Origin: Mixta sp. Marseille-Q2659
Lineage (GTDB): Bacteria; Pseudomonadota; Gammaproteobacteria; Enterobacterales; Enterobacteriaceae
Reading direction: 5' to 3'
Length of the DNA stretch: 64,000 bases
Assembly: GCF_940807255.1 (NCBI RefSeq)
Contig: NZ_CALNWY010000015.1
Coordinates: 40,493 to 104,492, forward strand
Position 1 is the stretch's first letter; each line of letters starts with the position of its first letter. The notes beneath the pieces are model-generated. The model was not told the DNA's origin and did not search any database. It saw nothing but the letters and a program-made list of their open reading frames with translations. Both the position numbers and the translations under genes were made by a program. Positions 11,036-20,216 of the stretch are shown piece after piece.

Positions 11036-11994
11036 GAGCGCGCCCCTTCATTTTTCGCCAGCCGTAAAATCATCAGCTTGGAGATCGCCAGCACGATAAA
11101 GGTGATAACAAACAGAATCAGCCCCAGTTCCATCAGCGCTGCGACATGCACGCCCGATTCCGCTTCAGCGAATTCGTTAGCCAGCGCCGAGGTAATGCTG
11201 TTGCCCGGCATATAGAGCGAAACGCTGTCGAGCTGGTAGGTGTTACCGATAATAAAGGTTACCGCCATGGTTTCCCCCAGCGCACGGCCCAGGCCCAGCA
11301 TAATGCCGCCGATCACGCCATTTTTCGTAAAGGGCAGCACGATGCGCCAGATTACTTCCCAGGTGGTGCAGCCGATACCGTAGGCGGACTCTTTCATCAT
11401 GACCGGCGTCTGCTCGAACACGTCGCGCATTACCGATGCGATATAAGGAATAATCATAATCGCGAGGATCACGCCGGCGGCGAGAATGCCGATACCGAAC
11501 GCCGGGCCTTCGAACAACGCGCCGATAAACGGAATGCTGGACAGCACGTTGCCTACGGGCGTCTGGAAATACTCAGCAAACAGCGGCGCAAAAACAAACA
11601 GGCCCCACATGCCGTAAACAATACTGGGAATGGCCGCCAGCAGTTCAATCGCCACGCCCAGCGGACGCCGCAGCCAGCCGGGCGCCAGCTCGGTCAAAAA
11701 CAGCGCGATGCCGAAGCTGACCGGAACGGCAATCAGCAGAGCAATAATTGAGGTAACAATAGTGCCGTAAATCGGTACCAGCGCACCGAAGTTTTCATTT
11801 GGCGCATCCCACTCTTTATTCCACAGGAAAGAGAAACCGAATTTCTCAATGCTGGGCCAGGAGGAGATAAGCAGAGAAATAATGATGCCGCCCAGTAACA
11901 AAAGGACTATCAGCGCTGCCAGCTTAACCAGCGCGCCGAAAATAATGTCACCTTGCTTTCCTGGGGCCTTAAAGGTCGGCCTGGATTCAGCCAT
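11032..11994 (-). CDS. pstC: Phosphate ABC transporter permease PstC
   Basis: A 320-residue inner-membrane permease with six predicted membrane segments; the EAA loop is [17 protein letters not shown]. It pairs with PstA to move phosphate delivered by PstS. It follows pstS after a gap holding a stable hairpin, which probably lowers permease expression relative to the binding protein, and it overlaps pstA by four bases. Confidence 0.96.
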
Positions 11995-12021
11995 AAAAGT
12001 CTCGACAGAAGAAATTCACAG

Positions 12022-12040
12022 GGGCGGCCTTCAGCCGCCC
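12022..12040 (-). terminator. Intercistronic hairpin between pstS and pstC
   Basis: GGGCGGC (12022-12028) pairs with GCCGCCC (12034-12040) with a five-base loop. No good T-run follows, so partial termination or 3'-end protection of the pstS message is likelier than full termination. Similar pst operons make excess PstS. Confidence 0.55.
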
Positions 12041-12100
12041 GGATACTGCGGGCCGACGTTCAGTCGACCCCTGCGACGGTGCGAACACCGTTAAAGCCAA

Positions 12101-13144
12101 TTACTGATACAGCGCTTTACCGGAGCTGTCTTTAATCTGCGCTTTCCAGTCTGAGCGGATCTGCTCAACCACCGAATCCGGCAGCGTAGCGTAATCCAGG
12201 CTGGTAGCCGTCTTATCGCCATCTTTATAGGCCCAGTCAAAGAACTTCAGCACTTCTGCGCCTTTTGCCGCATTGGTCTGATTTTTGTACATCAGGATAA
12301 AGGTGGTGGTGGTGATCGGCCACGCGTCTTTGCCTTTCTGGTTAGTCAGATCCTGTGCGTAAGATTTGCTCCAGTCCGCACCTTTCGCCGCGTTGCTGAA
12401 GGTTTCTTCCGTCGGCGAAACCGGCTGTCCATCCGCATCGATCAGTTTGGTATAGCTCAGCTTGTTCTGTTTGGCGTAGGCATATTCCACATAGCCGATT
12501 GAGCCAGGCAGACGCTGAACGAAGGCGGCGATGCCGTCATTGCCTTTACCGCCGAGGCCGGTCGGCCAGTTAACGGTATTGCCTTTGCCTACTTTCTCGC
12601 TCCACTCCTGGTTAACTTTGGAGAGGTAGCTGGTGAACACGAACGAAGTGCCTGAACCGTCGGCGCGGCGTACCACGGCGATGTTGGTTTCCGGCAGCTT
12701 AAGGCCCGGATTCAGTTTAGCGATGGCCGGATCGTTCCACTTTTTAATTTTGCCGAGGTAAATATCACCCACGGTCTGGCCATCGAGCGTCAGCTGGCCT
12801 GACTGAATGCCCGGCAGGTTGACTGCCAGTACCACGCCGCCAATTACGGTCGGGAACTGGAACAGGCCATTTTTTTGCAGGTCTTCATCTTTCATCGGCG
12901 CATCGGACGCACCGAAATCAACTGTTTTTGCAATTATCTGTTTTACGCCGCCAGAGGAGCCAATGCCCTGATAGTTAACTTTACTGCCGGTCGCTTGTTG
13001 ATAATCAGCTGCCCACTTGGCATAAACCGGAGCCGGGAAGGTGCCGCCTGCGCCGGTGAGATCGGTCGCTGCAAACGCAGAAACCGCGCTCAAAGAAAGG
13101 GTGGCGGCAACAAATTTGGCTACGGTGCTACGCATCAGTGTCAT
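12101..13144 (-). CDS. pstS: Periplasmic phosphate-binding protein PstS
   Basis: A 347-residue secreted protein with a signal peptide ending SAVSAFA, then [17 protein letters not shown], the family's mature start. Phosphate-contact loops are visible as [14 protein letters not shown] and RADGSGTSF. PstS catches phosphate in the periplasm with high affinity. It is the first gene of the operon, preceded by Pho boxes and a TATTTT -10. The start [11 protein letters not shown] corresponds to the E. coli start. Confidence 0.97.
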   Translation of the reverse strand: MTLMRSTVAKFVAATLSLSAVSAFAATDLTGAGGTFPAPVYAKWAADYQQATGSKVNYQGIGSSGGVKQIIAKTVDFGASDAPMKDEDLQKNGLFQFPTVIGGVVLAVNLPGIQSGQLTLDGQTVGDIYLGKIKKWNDPAIAKLNPGLKLPETNIAVVRRADGSGTSFVFTSYLSKVNQEWSEKVGKGNTVNWPTGLGGKGNDGIAAFVQRLPGSIGYVEYAYAKQNKLSYTKLIDADGQPVSPTEETFSNAAKGADWSKSYAQDLTNQKGKDAWPITTTTFILMYKNQTNAAKGAEVLKFFDWAYKDGDKTATSLDYATLPDSVVEQIRSDWKAQIKDSSGKALYQ

Positions 13145-13212
13145 ATTCCCTCCAGGGGATAAAAGTCAGGCTGTATGCCGTTGTAGTAAGAATCAGTATT
13201 GCTGCAGGTGGG

Positions 13213-13268
13213 AAAATAGGACAGTTTAATGACAGCGAGATGTCGCTAATATGACAGTTTTGTGACGA
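13213..13268 (-). promoter_or_regulatory. pstS promoter with tandem PhoB boxes
   Basis: On the minus strand two Pho boxes made of CTGTCA-type repeats 11 bases apart are seen: one at 13251-13268 (TCGTCAC with CTGTCAT) and one at 13219-13236 (CTGTCAT with CTGTCC). The -10 TATTTT is at 13213-13218. This closely mirrors the E. coli pstS promoter, where PhoB-P replaces the -35 contact. The rest of the gap to hmuV (13270-13440) shows nothing I can identify. Confidence 0.85.
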
Positions 13269-13444
13269 GCGGCAGAGACCACGAATAATGCGCTAAACGT
13301 TTTAAGAGAATAGTAAATAAACGTAGCCTGATTCATTATTTATACCTCTATTTCAATATGACGCGCTCTCTGCCTCCATTATTATCGCTGCGTTTATTAC
13401 CGACCGGTAATTCAGAACGTCTTTGCTAATATAATTGATAAAAG

Positions 13445-13473
13445 CCCGCCTTAAATTAATTATCTTCGGCGGG
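13445..13473 (-). terminator. Terminator of the hmu operon
   Basis: Stem CCCGCC (13445-13450) with GGCGGG (13468-13473). Read on the minus strand it is followed by CTTTT, a usual terminator layout, just after the hmuV stop. Confidence 0.7.
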
Positions 13474-13482
13474 TTATTTATC

Positions 13483-14259
13483 TTACTGATTTAACTGCAC
13501 CTGCGGCCTGCCGCATTCACTGGCGGTAATAACGCTTAAATCCGCCCGATACCAGCGCGTTAAAACAGGTTCGGTAATCACCTCTTCCGCGCTGCCGGTC
13601 GCCACCAGTTTTCCCTGAGACATTAACAACAAGCGATCGGACCAGAGCGCCGCCAGATTCAGATCGTGTAATACGGCGCAGACCATCAGATTTCCTTTGC
13701 GCGTCAGCTGATGCAGCAGGCGCAACGTTTGCTGCTGGTAAAAGAGATCCAGCGCCGAGGTCGGCTCATCAAGAAAAAGCCAGCCCTGCGGCCCGTCATC
13801 GTGCCAGAGCTGCGCCAGAACCCGCGCCAGCTGAACGCGCTGCTGTTCGCCGCCGGAAAGCTGACGGTAATCGCGCCGGGCCAGCGGCAGTGCGCCGGTT
13901 AGGGTCATCACCTCATAAATGATCTCTTCACGGCGCACCGATGACCAGGGCGCGCGGCCCAGCGCAACCACATCAACAGCCTGCATGGGAAAAGACAGGT
14001 TGTGCTGCTGACGCATTACCGCCCGCTGGCGCGCCAGTTCAGCCGCCGCGATGCAGGTCAACGGTTTTCCCGCCAGCGTACAGCTTCCCGCGCTGGCAGG
14101 AAGAAAACCGGTCAGCAGGCGCAGCAGCGTAGATTTACCGGCGCCGTTTGGGCCGATGAGCGTCACCATTTCACCAGTGGACAGCGACAGGGAAACATCA
14201 TCAACCAGCAGACGGCCATCGTACCGATAGCTTAGCTTTTCCGCTTGCAGTTCAGACAT
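13483..14259 (-). CDS. hmuV: Haem ABC transporter ATP-binding protein
   Basis: A 258-residue ABC ATPase of the FecE/BtuD type: Walker A GPNGAGKST, signature LSGGEQQR, Walker B LFLDEPTSALD and H-loop VLHDLN. It powers haem import through HmuU. Last gene of hmuRSTUV; its start overlaps the hmuU stop by eight bases. Confidence 0.94.
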   Translation of the reverse strand: MSELQAEKLSYRYDGRLLVDDVSLSLSTGEMVTLIGPNGAGKSTLLRLLTGFLPASAGSCTLAGKPLTCIAAAELARQRAVMRQQHNLSFPMQAVDVVALGRAPWSSVRREEIIYEVMTLTGALPLARRDYRQLSGGEQQRVQLARVLAQLWHDDGPQGWLFLDEPTSALDLFYQQQTLRLLHQLTRKGNLMVCAVLHDLNLAALWSDRLLLMSQGKLVATGSAEEVITEPVLTRWYRADLSVITASECGRPQVQLNQ

Positions 14260-15253
14260 ACGCGCTCCGCTGTTGACGAATTACCTGCCAAAGAAACCAC
14301 GGGCCACCCAGCAGGCTGGTTAATAAGCCCACCGGCATTTCTGCCGGGATCACCAATGTTCTGGCCAGCGTATCGGCAATCAGTAGCAGAATGGCGCCAG
14401 CCAGTGCCGAACCCGGCAGCAGCCAACGGTGATCGCTGCCCAACAAAAATCGCATCAGATGTGGTACCACCAGGCCGACAAAGCCGATAATGCCGCTGAC
14501 CGAGACCGCCGTTCCCACCAGCAGCGCGCTAAGAATAAGCAGCAGACGCTGCGCGCGCGCGACATCCATTCCTGCGTAGTGCGCATCTTCCTCTCCCAGC
14601 TGCAGCAGATTCAGCCGGGCGGCAAAGCGGCAAATCATCACCAGTGCAGGCAAAATCAATACGGCACAGAGGATAACCGCAGGCCATTGCGCCTGACTCA
14701 GGCTGCCCATACCCCATAACGACAGCTGGCGCAGCTGTTGATCGTTACTGAGCCAGGAAAGCACGCCGACCGCCGAGCCGCACAGCGCATTCAGCGCGAT
14801 GCCCACCAGCAGCAAGCGTGACAGGCTGCCATAAGCTAACCGGCTCAGACTAAAAATCAGCAGCGTGGTCAGCAGACTGCCCGCAAAGGCTGCCGCCATC
14901 GGCAACCAAAGCGCCAGCAGCGCAGGCAAGCTAAGCGGCATAATTATCGCCAGCGCAACCGCCAGGCCCGCGCCGCTGCTAATGCCGAGCAGGCCGGGAT
15001 CGGCCAGCGGATTGCGAAATAATCCCTGCATTACGCAGCCGGAAACCGCCAGCGCCATGCCAATAAGGATCGCCAGCAGCACGCGCGGTAAACGGATCGT
15101 CAGCCAGATCTGCCATTCCATGCTGTCGAGCGGCTGTAACCAGAGCTGCCGTAGCGAAAGCGAGACGGCGCCCTGACTCGCCGCCAGCACCAGCGCCATC
15201 AGCAGCATAAATATCATTCCCCACAGCCAGCGTAACGCCACGGCATTACTCAT
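14252..15253 (-). CDS. hmuU: Haem ABC transporter permease
   Basis: A 333-residue FecCD-type permease with about ten membrane segments. Family signatures include RLPRVLLAILIGMALAVSG, QGLFRNPLADPGLLGISSGA and GFVGLVVPHLMR. The open frame extends further upstream, but MSNAVALRWLWG is chosen because it gives the normal 330-odd residues and overlaps the hmuT stop by eight bases. It carries haem across the inner membrane with HmuV and HmuT. Confidence 0.94.
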   Translation of the reverse strand: MSNAVALRWLWGMIFMLLMALVLAASQGAVSLSLRQLWLQPLDSMEWQIWLTIRLPRVLLAILIGMALAVSGCVMQGLFRNPLADPGLLGISSGAGLAVALAIIMPLSLPALLALWLPMAAAFAGSLLTTLLIFSLSRLAYGSLSRLLLVGIALNALCGSAVGVLSWLSNDQQLRQLSLWGMGSLSQAQWPAVILCAVLILPALVMICRFAARLNLLQLGEEDAHYAGMDVARAQRLLLILSALLVGTAVSVSGIIGFVGLVVPHLMRFLLGSDHRWLLPGSALAGAILLLIADTLARTLVIPAEMPVGLLTSLLGGPWFLWQVIRQQRSAYV

Positions 15254-16073
15254 CTTGCGCGACGGCTTCCGCGGCCTGACGCAGCTTAACAATGGCGTCG
15301 GGCGTATCGATGCCAAAGCCCAGCAGCGCCATTTCATCCACTACCAGCAGGCGATGCTGCTTACCTGCAGGCGTCAGCGCCATGCCGGGCAACTGCCAGA
15401 TATTCCCTTCCGATCCCAGATTTTTTATGCCCGCTTTGCCGACTACCACCAGTTGCGGCGCGGCGGCGATAATGCCTTCCTGCGACAGGGTTTGATAATG
15501 CGGCACATTGCCCATGGCGTTGATCAGCCCAGCGGCACGAATCGCTCCGTCGGCGGCGGTATCATTGCCTGCCGCCATGCTGCTCATACCGCTGTGGCTT
15601 AAGACAAACAGCACCCGCACCGGCAGCAGGCTTTTGGGTAACGCCGCCTGTTTCTTAGCGAGGTTTGCCGTCAGCGCTTCTCCTTCCTCGCTGCGCTGAA
15701 GCGCCGCGCTAATGGTCGCAATTTTCTGCGGAATCGCGTTAAGGCTGTTCTTCCCGGTTACCGTCACTACTTTTACGCCTGCACGTTCCAGCTGCGTCAG
15801 CACCTGCGAAGGCTTCGCCAGTTCGCTGACCAGCACCAGCGTAGGATGCAATGCCAGAATGCCTTCCGCATTTAGCTGTCGCATGTAGCCGACATCAGGC
15901 AGCTTTGTCGCCAGCGCTGGTCGCTGGCTGGTGCTGTCACGCCCAACCAGCTCCGCCTGTGCGCCCAGCGCATAAACAATTTGCGTCACGTCGCCGCCAA
16001 CCGTCACTACCCGTTCCGCGCCCTGCGCAACCAAGGTTGCGCCAAGAGCGATCGCTAAAAGCAGCCATTTCAT
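15246..16073 (-). CDS. hmuT: Periplasmic haem-binding protein
   Basis: A 275-residue class-III (FecB/BtuF-like) binding protein with a signal peptide (MKWLLLAIALGATLVAQGAE) and then RVVTVGGDVTQIVYALGA, the usual mature start. GRDSTSQRPA and MRQLNAEGILALHPTLVLV are family-typical. It passes haem from the receptor to HmuUV. It overlaps hmuS by four bases. Confidence 0.94.
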   Translation of the reverse strand: MKWLLLAIALGATLVAQGAERVVTVGGDVTQIVYALGAQAELVGRDSTSQRPALATKLPDVGYMRQLNAEGILALHPTLVLVSELAKPSQVLTQLERAGVKVVTVTGKNSLNAIPQKIATISAALQRSEEGEALTANLAKKQAALPKSLLPVRVLFVLSHSGMSSMAAGNDTAADGAIRAAGLINAMGNVPHYQTLSQEGIIAAAPQLVVVGKAGIKNLGSEGNIWQLPGMALTPAGKQHRLLVVDEMALLGFGIDTPDAIVKLRQAAEAVAQDE

Positions 16074-17101
16074 GCCGCTTCTCCACGATCGCTAAGTGCC
16101 ATAATTTGCCTGCGCCACTGCGCCTGCTCCGGCATGCCTTCGGTTCGCTGGCCATAAAGCTGAGCAATCTGCGTACCGTCTTCCGCAAAAAGCTCCAGGC
16201 TGGTTACGATGCCATCCTTAGTTGGCTTGCGCGTTATCCAGCTTTCATGAATGCGATCGGACATCAAATGCAGGGTAAACGCGGCGTTAAAGACATTAAG
16301 CCAGCCTGCTGTGGGCATCAGCTTTTCAATAACGCCGGTGAATATTTGCGTGCAACCGCGATTGCCGACGAAGATCATGATTTCATTGCCATCCTGCTGC
16401 GCCTGCGTCAGCAGTTGCGCCAGCGCATCATTGCCGATCTGACAGGCCAGATCGTCGCTAACGGCGCGGAACGCCTGCTGGCGTGACAGCCGATGCCTTT
16501 TCAACAGGCCGAAGAACTGATGTACGTCGGTCATTGCACGCCACTCTTGTTCCAGCGCTACATGGTCGGTCTGTTCGGCCAGCTCCGGCATTGGTGCCGC
16601 GCTCAACATCAGCTCGCCAGGGGCGGTCTGGCGAAACCGCGCGATCGCTTCTGTCCACGCAGCCATATCCGTTTTTACCGTGGCATAAACCTTCAGTACC
16701 GCATCGCCCTGGCGATCGAAAAATTGCAGGCTGTGCCTTACGCCGCGATCCGTTTGCTCCGCCAGCGCAAAAGCGCTGTGCCACTGGGCGGGAAACAGGC
16801 GCAGATCCAGCGCACGCGGATTCAGTACCAGCCCGGCATGGCCGCCTAAATGCAGATTGCTGAAGGTACCGATCTGTTCATGCACTGCGTACTCATTGCG
16901 GGTAATGCTTTTAATCTCCCCCACGCTTTCCAGCGCGGCGAGAATCGCGGGTATATCCGCCTTCAGCGACAGAGCGTCGGCATCGGTGCGCGCCAGCGTC
17001 AGTTCCGCTTCACTCAGCCCCATTAAGGCAGCCAGTTCACGCGCATACTTCTTCGGATGCGCCATTTTCAGTGCGAGATAGTGTGAGTAATGTGGATTCA
17101 T
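16070..17101 (-). CDS. hmuS: Haem-degrading/haem-trafficking factor HmuS (HemS/ChuS family)
   Basis: A 343-residue cytoplasmic protein with the two tandem HemS/ChuX-like halves (about 1-170 and 171-343), each with the FxGNRGCTQIFTG or GTFSNLHLGGHAG element. Members bind incoming haem and either degrade it to release iron or hand it on. It lies between the receptor and the transporter genes, and a GC-rich hairpin separates it from hmuR. Confidence 0.92.
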   Translation of the reverse strand: MNPHYSHYLALKMAHPKKYARELAALMGLSEAELTLARTDADALSLKADIPAILAALESVGEIKSITRNEYAVHEQIGTFSNLHLGGHAGLVLNPRALDLRLFPAQWHSAFALAEQTDRGVRHSLQFFDRQGDAVLKVYATVKTDMAAWTEAIARFRQTAPGELMLSAAPMPELAEQTDHVALEQEWRAMTDVHQFFGLLKRHRLSRQQAFRAVSDDLACQIGNDALAQLLTQAQQDGNEIMIFVGNRGCTQIFTGVIEKLMPTAGWLNVFNAAFTLHLMSDRIHESWITRKPTKDGIVTSLELFAEDGTQIAQLYGQRTEGMPEQAQWRRQIMALSDRGEAA

Positions 17102-17121
17102 GGTGCGGCGTTCCCTGTTAT

Positions 17122-17142
17122 GCCCTGCGTCAGGCGCAGGGC
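17122..17142 (-). terminator. Intercistronic hairpin between hmuR and hmuS
   Basis: GCCCTGCG (17122-17129) pairs with CGCAGGGC (17135-17142). No T-run follows on the minus strand, so it is more likely an attenuator or mRNA-stability element giving more receptor than transporter. Confidence 0.45.
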
Positions 17143-17148
17143 GGGTTA

Positions 17149-19497
17149 TCAGAAATCAAGGTTCAGACCCAGCTGGAAAGTACGGCCCGGCATCACCGCC
17201 AGCGCGTTATCGTACCGATCCTGATTGGTCTCAGAGGTTAAGTTACGGCTGCTCAGATAATCGCGATACTTACGGTCGGTCAGGTTATAAATGCCGCCGC
17301 TCAGCTTCAGATTTCTGGTTACCTGCCACCAGGCGGTCATATCCACCATGCCGTAACCCGGGATGCGCAAATATTCATCATTGGCGCTGTTAATCGCCGT
17401 GCCATTATTGCTGTAGCTTTCACGACTGCTGGCTTCGGCGCGCTTGCCTTTGACAAAGGTGGCGGTAATGGCGCCGCCATATAGATGGTTCGGCGCATTC
17501 CACGCCAGTCCGACAATGCCTTTCATCGGCGCCACGCTGTCAATATCGATATATTTATCGCCGAGGTAGCTCGATTTCGCTTTGCCTTCGCTGTAGCCCA
17601 GCGCAAAGGTGGCGCTCAGTCCTTCAACCGGCGCGAACCAGGTGCCGAAATTCACCTTCGTGCTGATTTCACCGCCGTAGATATAGGCTTTATCACGGTT
17701 ATCCGCCTGATAGGTAGTGTAGATGTTGCCCGGCACATTCTGGAACTGCTCCGGGTTTGCCGCGCGGGTATAGCGGGTATAGGCGATAAAGTTTTTATAG
17801 CTGTTGTAGAACAGCGACGTGCTTAAAGTAATGCCGTCGGTGACCTCACCTTTCAGTCCCCACTCAAAATTATTGCTGGTTTCCGTATCCAGATCGCTGT
17901 TGCCAATTAGCGCGTACTGCTGCGATCCCGCATAGGAGGAGGCCAGGTTCCATGAACCATAGAGCTGGCTGGCGTTCGGGAACTGCGCGCCGCGCTTATA
18001 TTGCAGCCAGGTCATCAGGCTGGGCGTCAGCTCATACTGGAAAGTAAGTGAAGGCAACACCTGCGTATCGCTGTTGCTGCCGTACAGCGTCGCCACATCA
18101 GATTCGTCAATGGCGCTGCTGCCGCTGGCCAGGCTGGAGAGATTGCGCGACTCGGTGCGCTGATACATGACGCGAACGCCAGGGATAACTGCGAAGTCAT
18201 GATCGTTCAGCGTAAAGTTGATTTTATCCTGCAGGAAGCCGCCTAACACATAACTGCGGCTGTCCGCTTCCGGCTGCATAATCGCGCTAAAAACGCTGGG
18301 CACCGGATCTTGCCGGAACGGGCGTTCGGTCGTTTCCAGCCTGGCGTTCAGGCCGGCGCTCAGCTCGTGTCGACCCTGCGTTTTATTCAGACGCGTCTCC
18401 ATACCGGTGGTCAGCACGTTATAGTCTGACCAGACCCGTTCCATCGTGCGGGTAGTGCTGTCCGGCATATAGGTGTTGTCGTGCGCCTGAGTTTGCTGCA
18501 GGAAAACGCGCGTCGAGGCGCTGTCGATCAGGTTGTTATAGGGCGTATATTCGTCCGCCAGGCTAATTCCCCAGCGGCGCGTATCGCTCTGCTGCTGCGA
18601 GGTGCCGATCACGTTGCTGCCCGCACTGTTCCAGGCGTCATAATGGGTATGATTCGTTTTATGGTAATAATCGACGGTCGCGGTGAACTTATGCAGATCG
18701 TTCGGCTGCCAGATGCCGGATGCCATCAGCGCATCGGAGTGCCAGTTAGCTGGCCAGGCATCAACAAGATCGCTGTTAGTCCGCGTTTCCTGCCCATCGC
18801 GGCGGCTGTAGACAAAGATGCCGCGCAGCGTTTCATCCCCGATGGCGGCGGTAATACCGTTATGCCAGCTACGGTTTGATGAATCGTAGTCGCTCTGGTA
18901 GCCGAAATAGCTGTTTTTGCCCGGGCGCAGATAGTCGTCCGCCGATTTGTTGCGAAAGGAGACCGCGCCGCCCATTGAGGTGTTTGGCTGATCGACAGAA
19001 GTGGCGCCCGCTTCAATATCCACGCGGCCAAACAGATACGGATCGAGGTAATCGCGGCCAATACCAAAAGTATTAAGCCCGGCACGCCCTACGTAGCTAC
19101 GGCCAGTCGCATTCGGCAACGGAATGCCATCGACATCAATGCCGACGCGGTTACTTTCCAGGCCACGGATGTTGTAACCGGTATAGCCGCTTCTGTCGAA
19201 GCCGCTTTTTCCCGCGCCCGAACCGCCACTGGTACCGGTTGCGCTAATCAACGGCTGATAGCGCATCACCGAGCCAAAATCATTGGCGCCTTTAGCCTGC
19301 ATCTCTTCTGCAGTGATGGTGGTTTTGCTGCCCGCCTGTTTGGGTACCGGCGGCGAGACGACTGTCATTTGCGGATCGGCAGCAGGATTCTCGGTATTCG
19401 TGGAGGCGGCATAGCCGCAGGCTGCCTGTACGGAAGCCGCCAGCGCGGCCAGTTTGCATAGCGTAGGTAAAGTTAATCCCTGAGATAATGAGGACAT
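17149..19497 (-). CDS. hmuR: TonB-dependent haem/haemoglobin outer-membrane receptor
   Basis: A 782-residue receptor. A signal peptide is followed by a TonB-box-like QMTVVSPP, the plug (EEMQAKGANDFGSVMRYQPLI, NIRGLESNRVGIDVDGIPLP, GAVSFRNKSADDY) and a 22-strand barrel ending LGLNLDF. This is the haemoglobin/transferrin/lactoferrin receptor family. It is longer than Yersinia HmuR (about 680), and the usual FRAP motif reads YKRGAQFPNASQLYG, so the substrate could be free haem, haemoglobin or another haem protein. First gene of the hmuRSTUV operon, behind a Fur box. The symbol is by operon context. Confidence 0.85.
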   Translation of the reverse strand: MSSLSQGLTLPTLCKLAALAASVQAACGYAASTNTENPAADPQMTVVSPPVPKQAGSKTTITAEEMQAKGANDFGSVMRYQPLISATGTSGGSGAGKSGFDRSGYTGYNIRGLESNRVGIDVDGIPLPNATGRSYVGRAGLNTFGIGRDYLDPYLFGRVDIEAGATSVDQPNTSMGGAVSFRNKSADDYLRPGKNSYFGYQSDYDSSNRSWHNGITAAIGDETLRGIFVYSRRDGQETRTNSDLVDAWPANWHSDALMASGIWQPNDLHKFTATVDYYHKTNHTHYDAWNSAGSNVIGTSQQQSDTRRWGISLADEYTPYNNLIDSASTRVFLQQTQAHDNTYMPDSTTRTMERVWSDYNVLTTGMETRLNKTQGRHELSAGLNARLETTERPFRQDPVPSVFSAIMQPEADSRSYVLGGFLQDKINFTLNDHDFAVIPGVRVMYQRTESRNLSSLASGSSAIDESDVATLYGSNSDTQVLPSLTFQYELTPSLMTWLQYKRGAQFPNASQLYGSWNLASSYAGSQQYALIGNSDLDTETSNNFEWGLKGEVTDGITLSTSLFYNSYKNFIAYTRYTRAANPEQFQNVPGNIYTTYQADNRDKAYIYGGEISTKVNFGTWFAPVEGLSATFALGYSEGKAKSSYLGDKYIDIDSVAPMKGIVGLAWNAPNHLYGGAITATFVKGKRAEASSRESYSNNGTAINSANDEYLRIPGYGMVDMTAWWQVTRNLKLSGGIYNLTDRKYRDYLSSRNLTSETNQDRYDNALAVMPGRTFQLGLNLDF

Positions 19498-19630
19498 GAG
19501 CGTTACAACCTGTTTATTGTTGGTATTAGCTCACTGTTGCTGCCATTTGAAACAAAACGACGTGAAAGGACGTCAAATTAAGCGATGATTTTTATAGTAA
19601 GTTTCAAGCTGATGAGAATTTAATGCAGTT

Positions 19631-19649
19631 GGTAATAATAATCAATATC
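19631..19649 (-). promoter_or_regulatory. Fur box upstream of hmuR
   Basis: Read on the minus strand, GATATTGATTATTATTACC matches 15 of 19 positions of the Fur consensus GATAATGATAATCATTATC. It is about 135 bases before the hmuR start, consistent with iron repression of the haem operon. Confidence 0.75.
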
Positions 19650-19707
19650 ATTTGAAGCGAAGTTGTTAACGCCGCATTTTTTAAAATGGCGTGATTGCTT
19701 TGATGTA

Positions 19708-19748
19708 ACGGGGTTTGACGCTCAGTGGAACGAAAAACTCACGTTAAG
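19708..19748 (+). other. ColE1/pMB1 origin-flank-like sequence
   Basis: The 41 bases read ACGGGGTTTGACGCTCAGTG then GAACG, an A run, CTCACG and TTAAG. From memory this matches the segment bordering the pMB1/ColE1 replication origin with one substitution and one extra A. The 3' part runs into the 115-bp direct repeat. There is no rop, RNAI or RNAII gene here, so it is only a remnant or a dispersed repeat. Confidence 0.6.
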
Positions 19749-19839
19749 CAATGTTTACTGATCGTCCTGACCGTCGGTATATCCTTTTCTTATCTCGCCT
19801 TTTTGACCGTGACAGATGGCGTTGGCAACTTATAACAAT
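19724..19839 (+). repeat. 115-bp direct repeat, copy 1 (left edge of island)
   Basis: 116 bases that recur at 27985-28099 in the same orientation with about seven differences, roughly 94% identity. The shared core runs from AGTGGAACG to TATAACAAT. The copies enclose vapBC, the fimbrial operon and a broken regulator gene. Confidence 0.9.
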
Positions 19840-19857
19840 TCTATGCATAAGTTAGAT

Positions 19858-19909
19858 ATCTGCATATGCTGAACATATATATATCCATGCCATCTGCATA
19901 TACTAAACC
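19858..19909 (+). promoter_or_regulatory. Paired motif upstream of vapBC
   Basis: ATCTGCATATGCTGAACA (from 19858) and ATCTGCATATACTAAACC (from 19892) are imperfect direct repeats 34 bases apart, about 80 bases before vapB. VapBC complexes autoregulate by binding repeated operators; these are the candidates. This is inference. Confidence 0.4.
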
Positions 19910-19987
19910 TATGCGGGGCTGTTCTGTCCGCAGACAAAAATAGCCGGTATCGGCACGGTGTCGGAAACACGACCGGAAGGAGTAATC

Positions 19988-20216
19988 ATGAGAACTGTAT
20001 CTGTATTCAAGAATGGCAATAACCGCGCCATCCGCCTGCCACGGGATATGGACTTTGAAGGCGTCAGCGAGCTGGAGATCGTCCGGGAAGGGAACAGCAT
20101 TATCCTGCGTCCCGTCCGTCCGACTGGGCTCGTTCGCGACGCTGGAAAAGGCAGACCCGGACTTCATGGCGGAGCGTGAGGTGGTTGTCAGCGATGAAGG
20201 ACGTTTTGATCTGTGA
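19988..20216 (+). pseudogene. vapB: VapB antitoxin, frameshifted C-terminus
   Basis: ATG at 19988 follows an AAGGAG site. The first 45 codons give MRTVSVFKNGNNRAIRLPRD and then DFEGVSELEIVREG, the swapped-hairpin DNA-binding domain of plasmid/chromosome VapB antitoxins. After RPVRP the frame reads TGLVRDAG, whereas a second frame carries the expected continuation (GSFATLEKADPDFMAERE then EGRFDL) up to the TGA at 20216. The span is 229 bases; an intact 76-residue VapB needs 231, so two bases are missing around 20123-20130, where TWGS codons are expected. As written the product (63 residues) keeps DNA binding but loses the VapC-neutralising tail. Confidence 0.85.
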
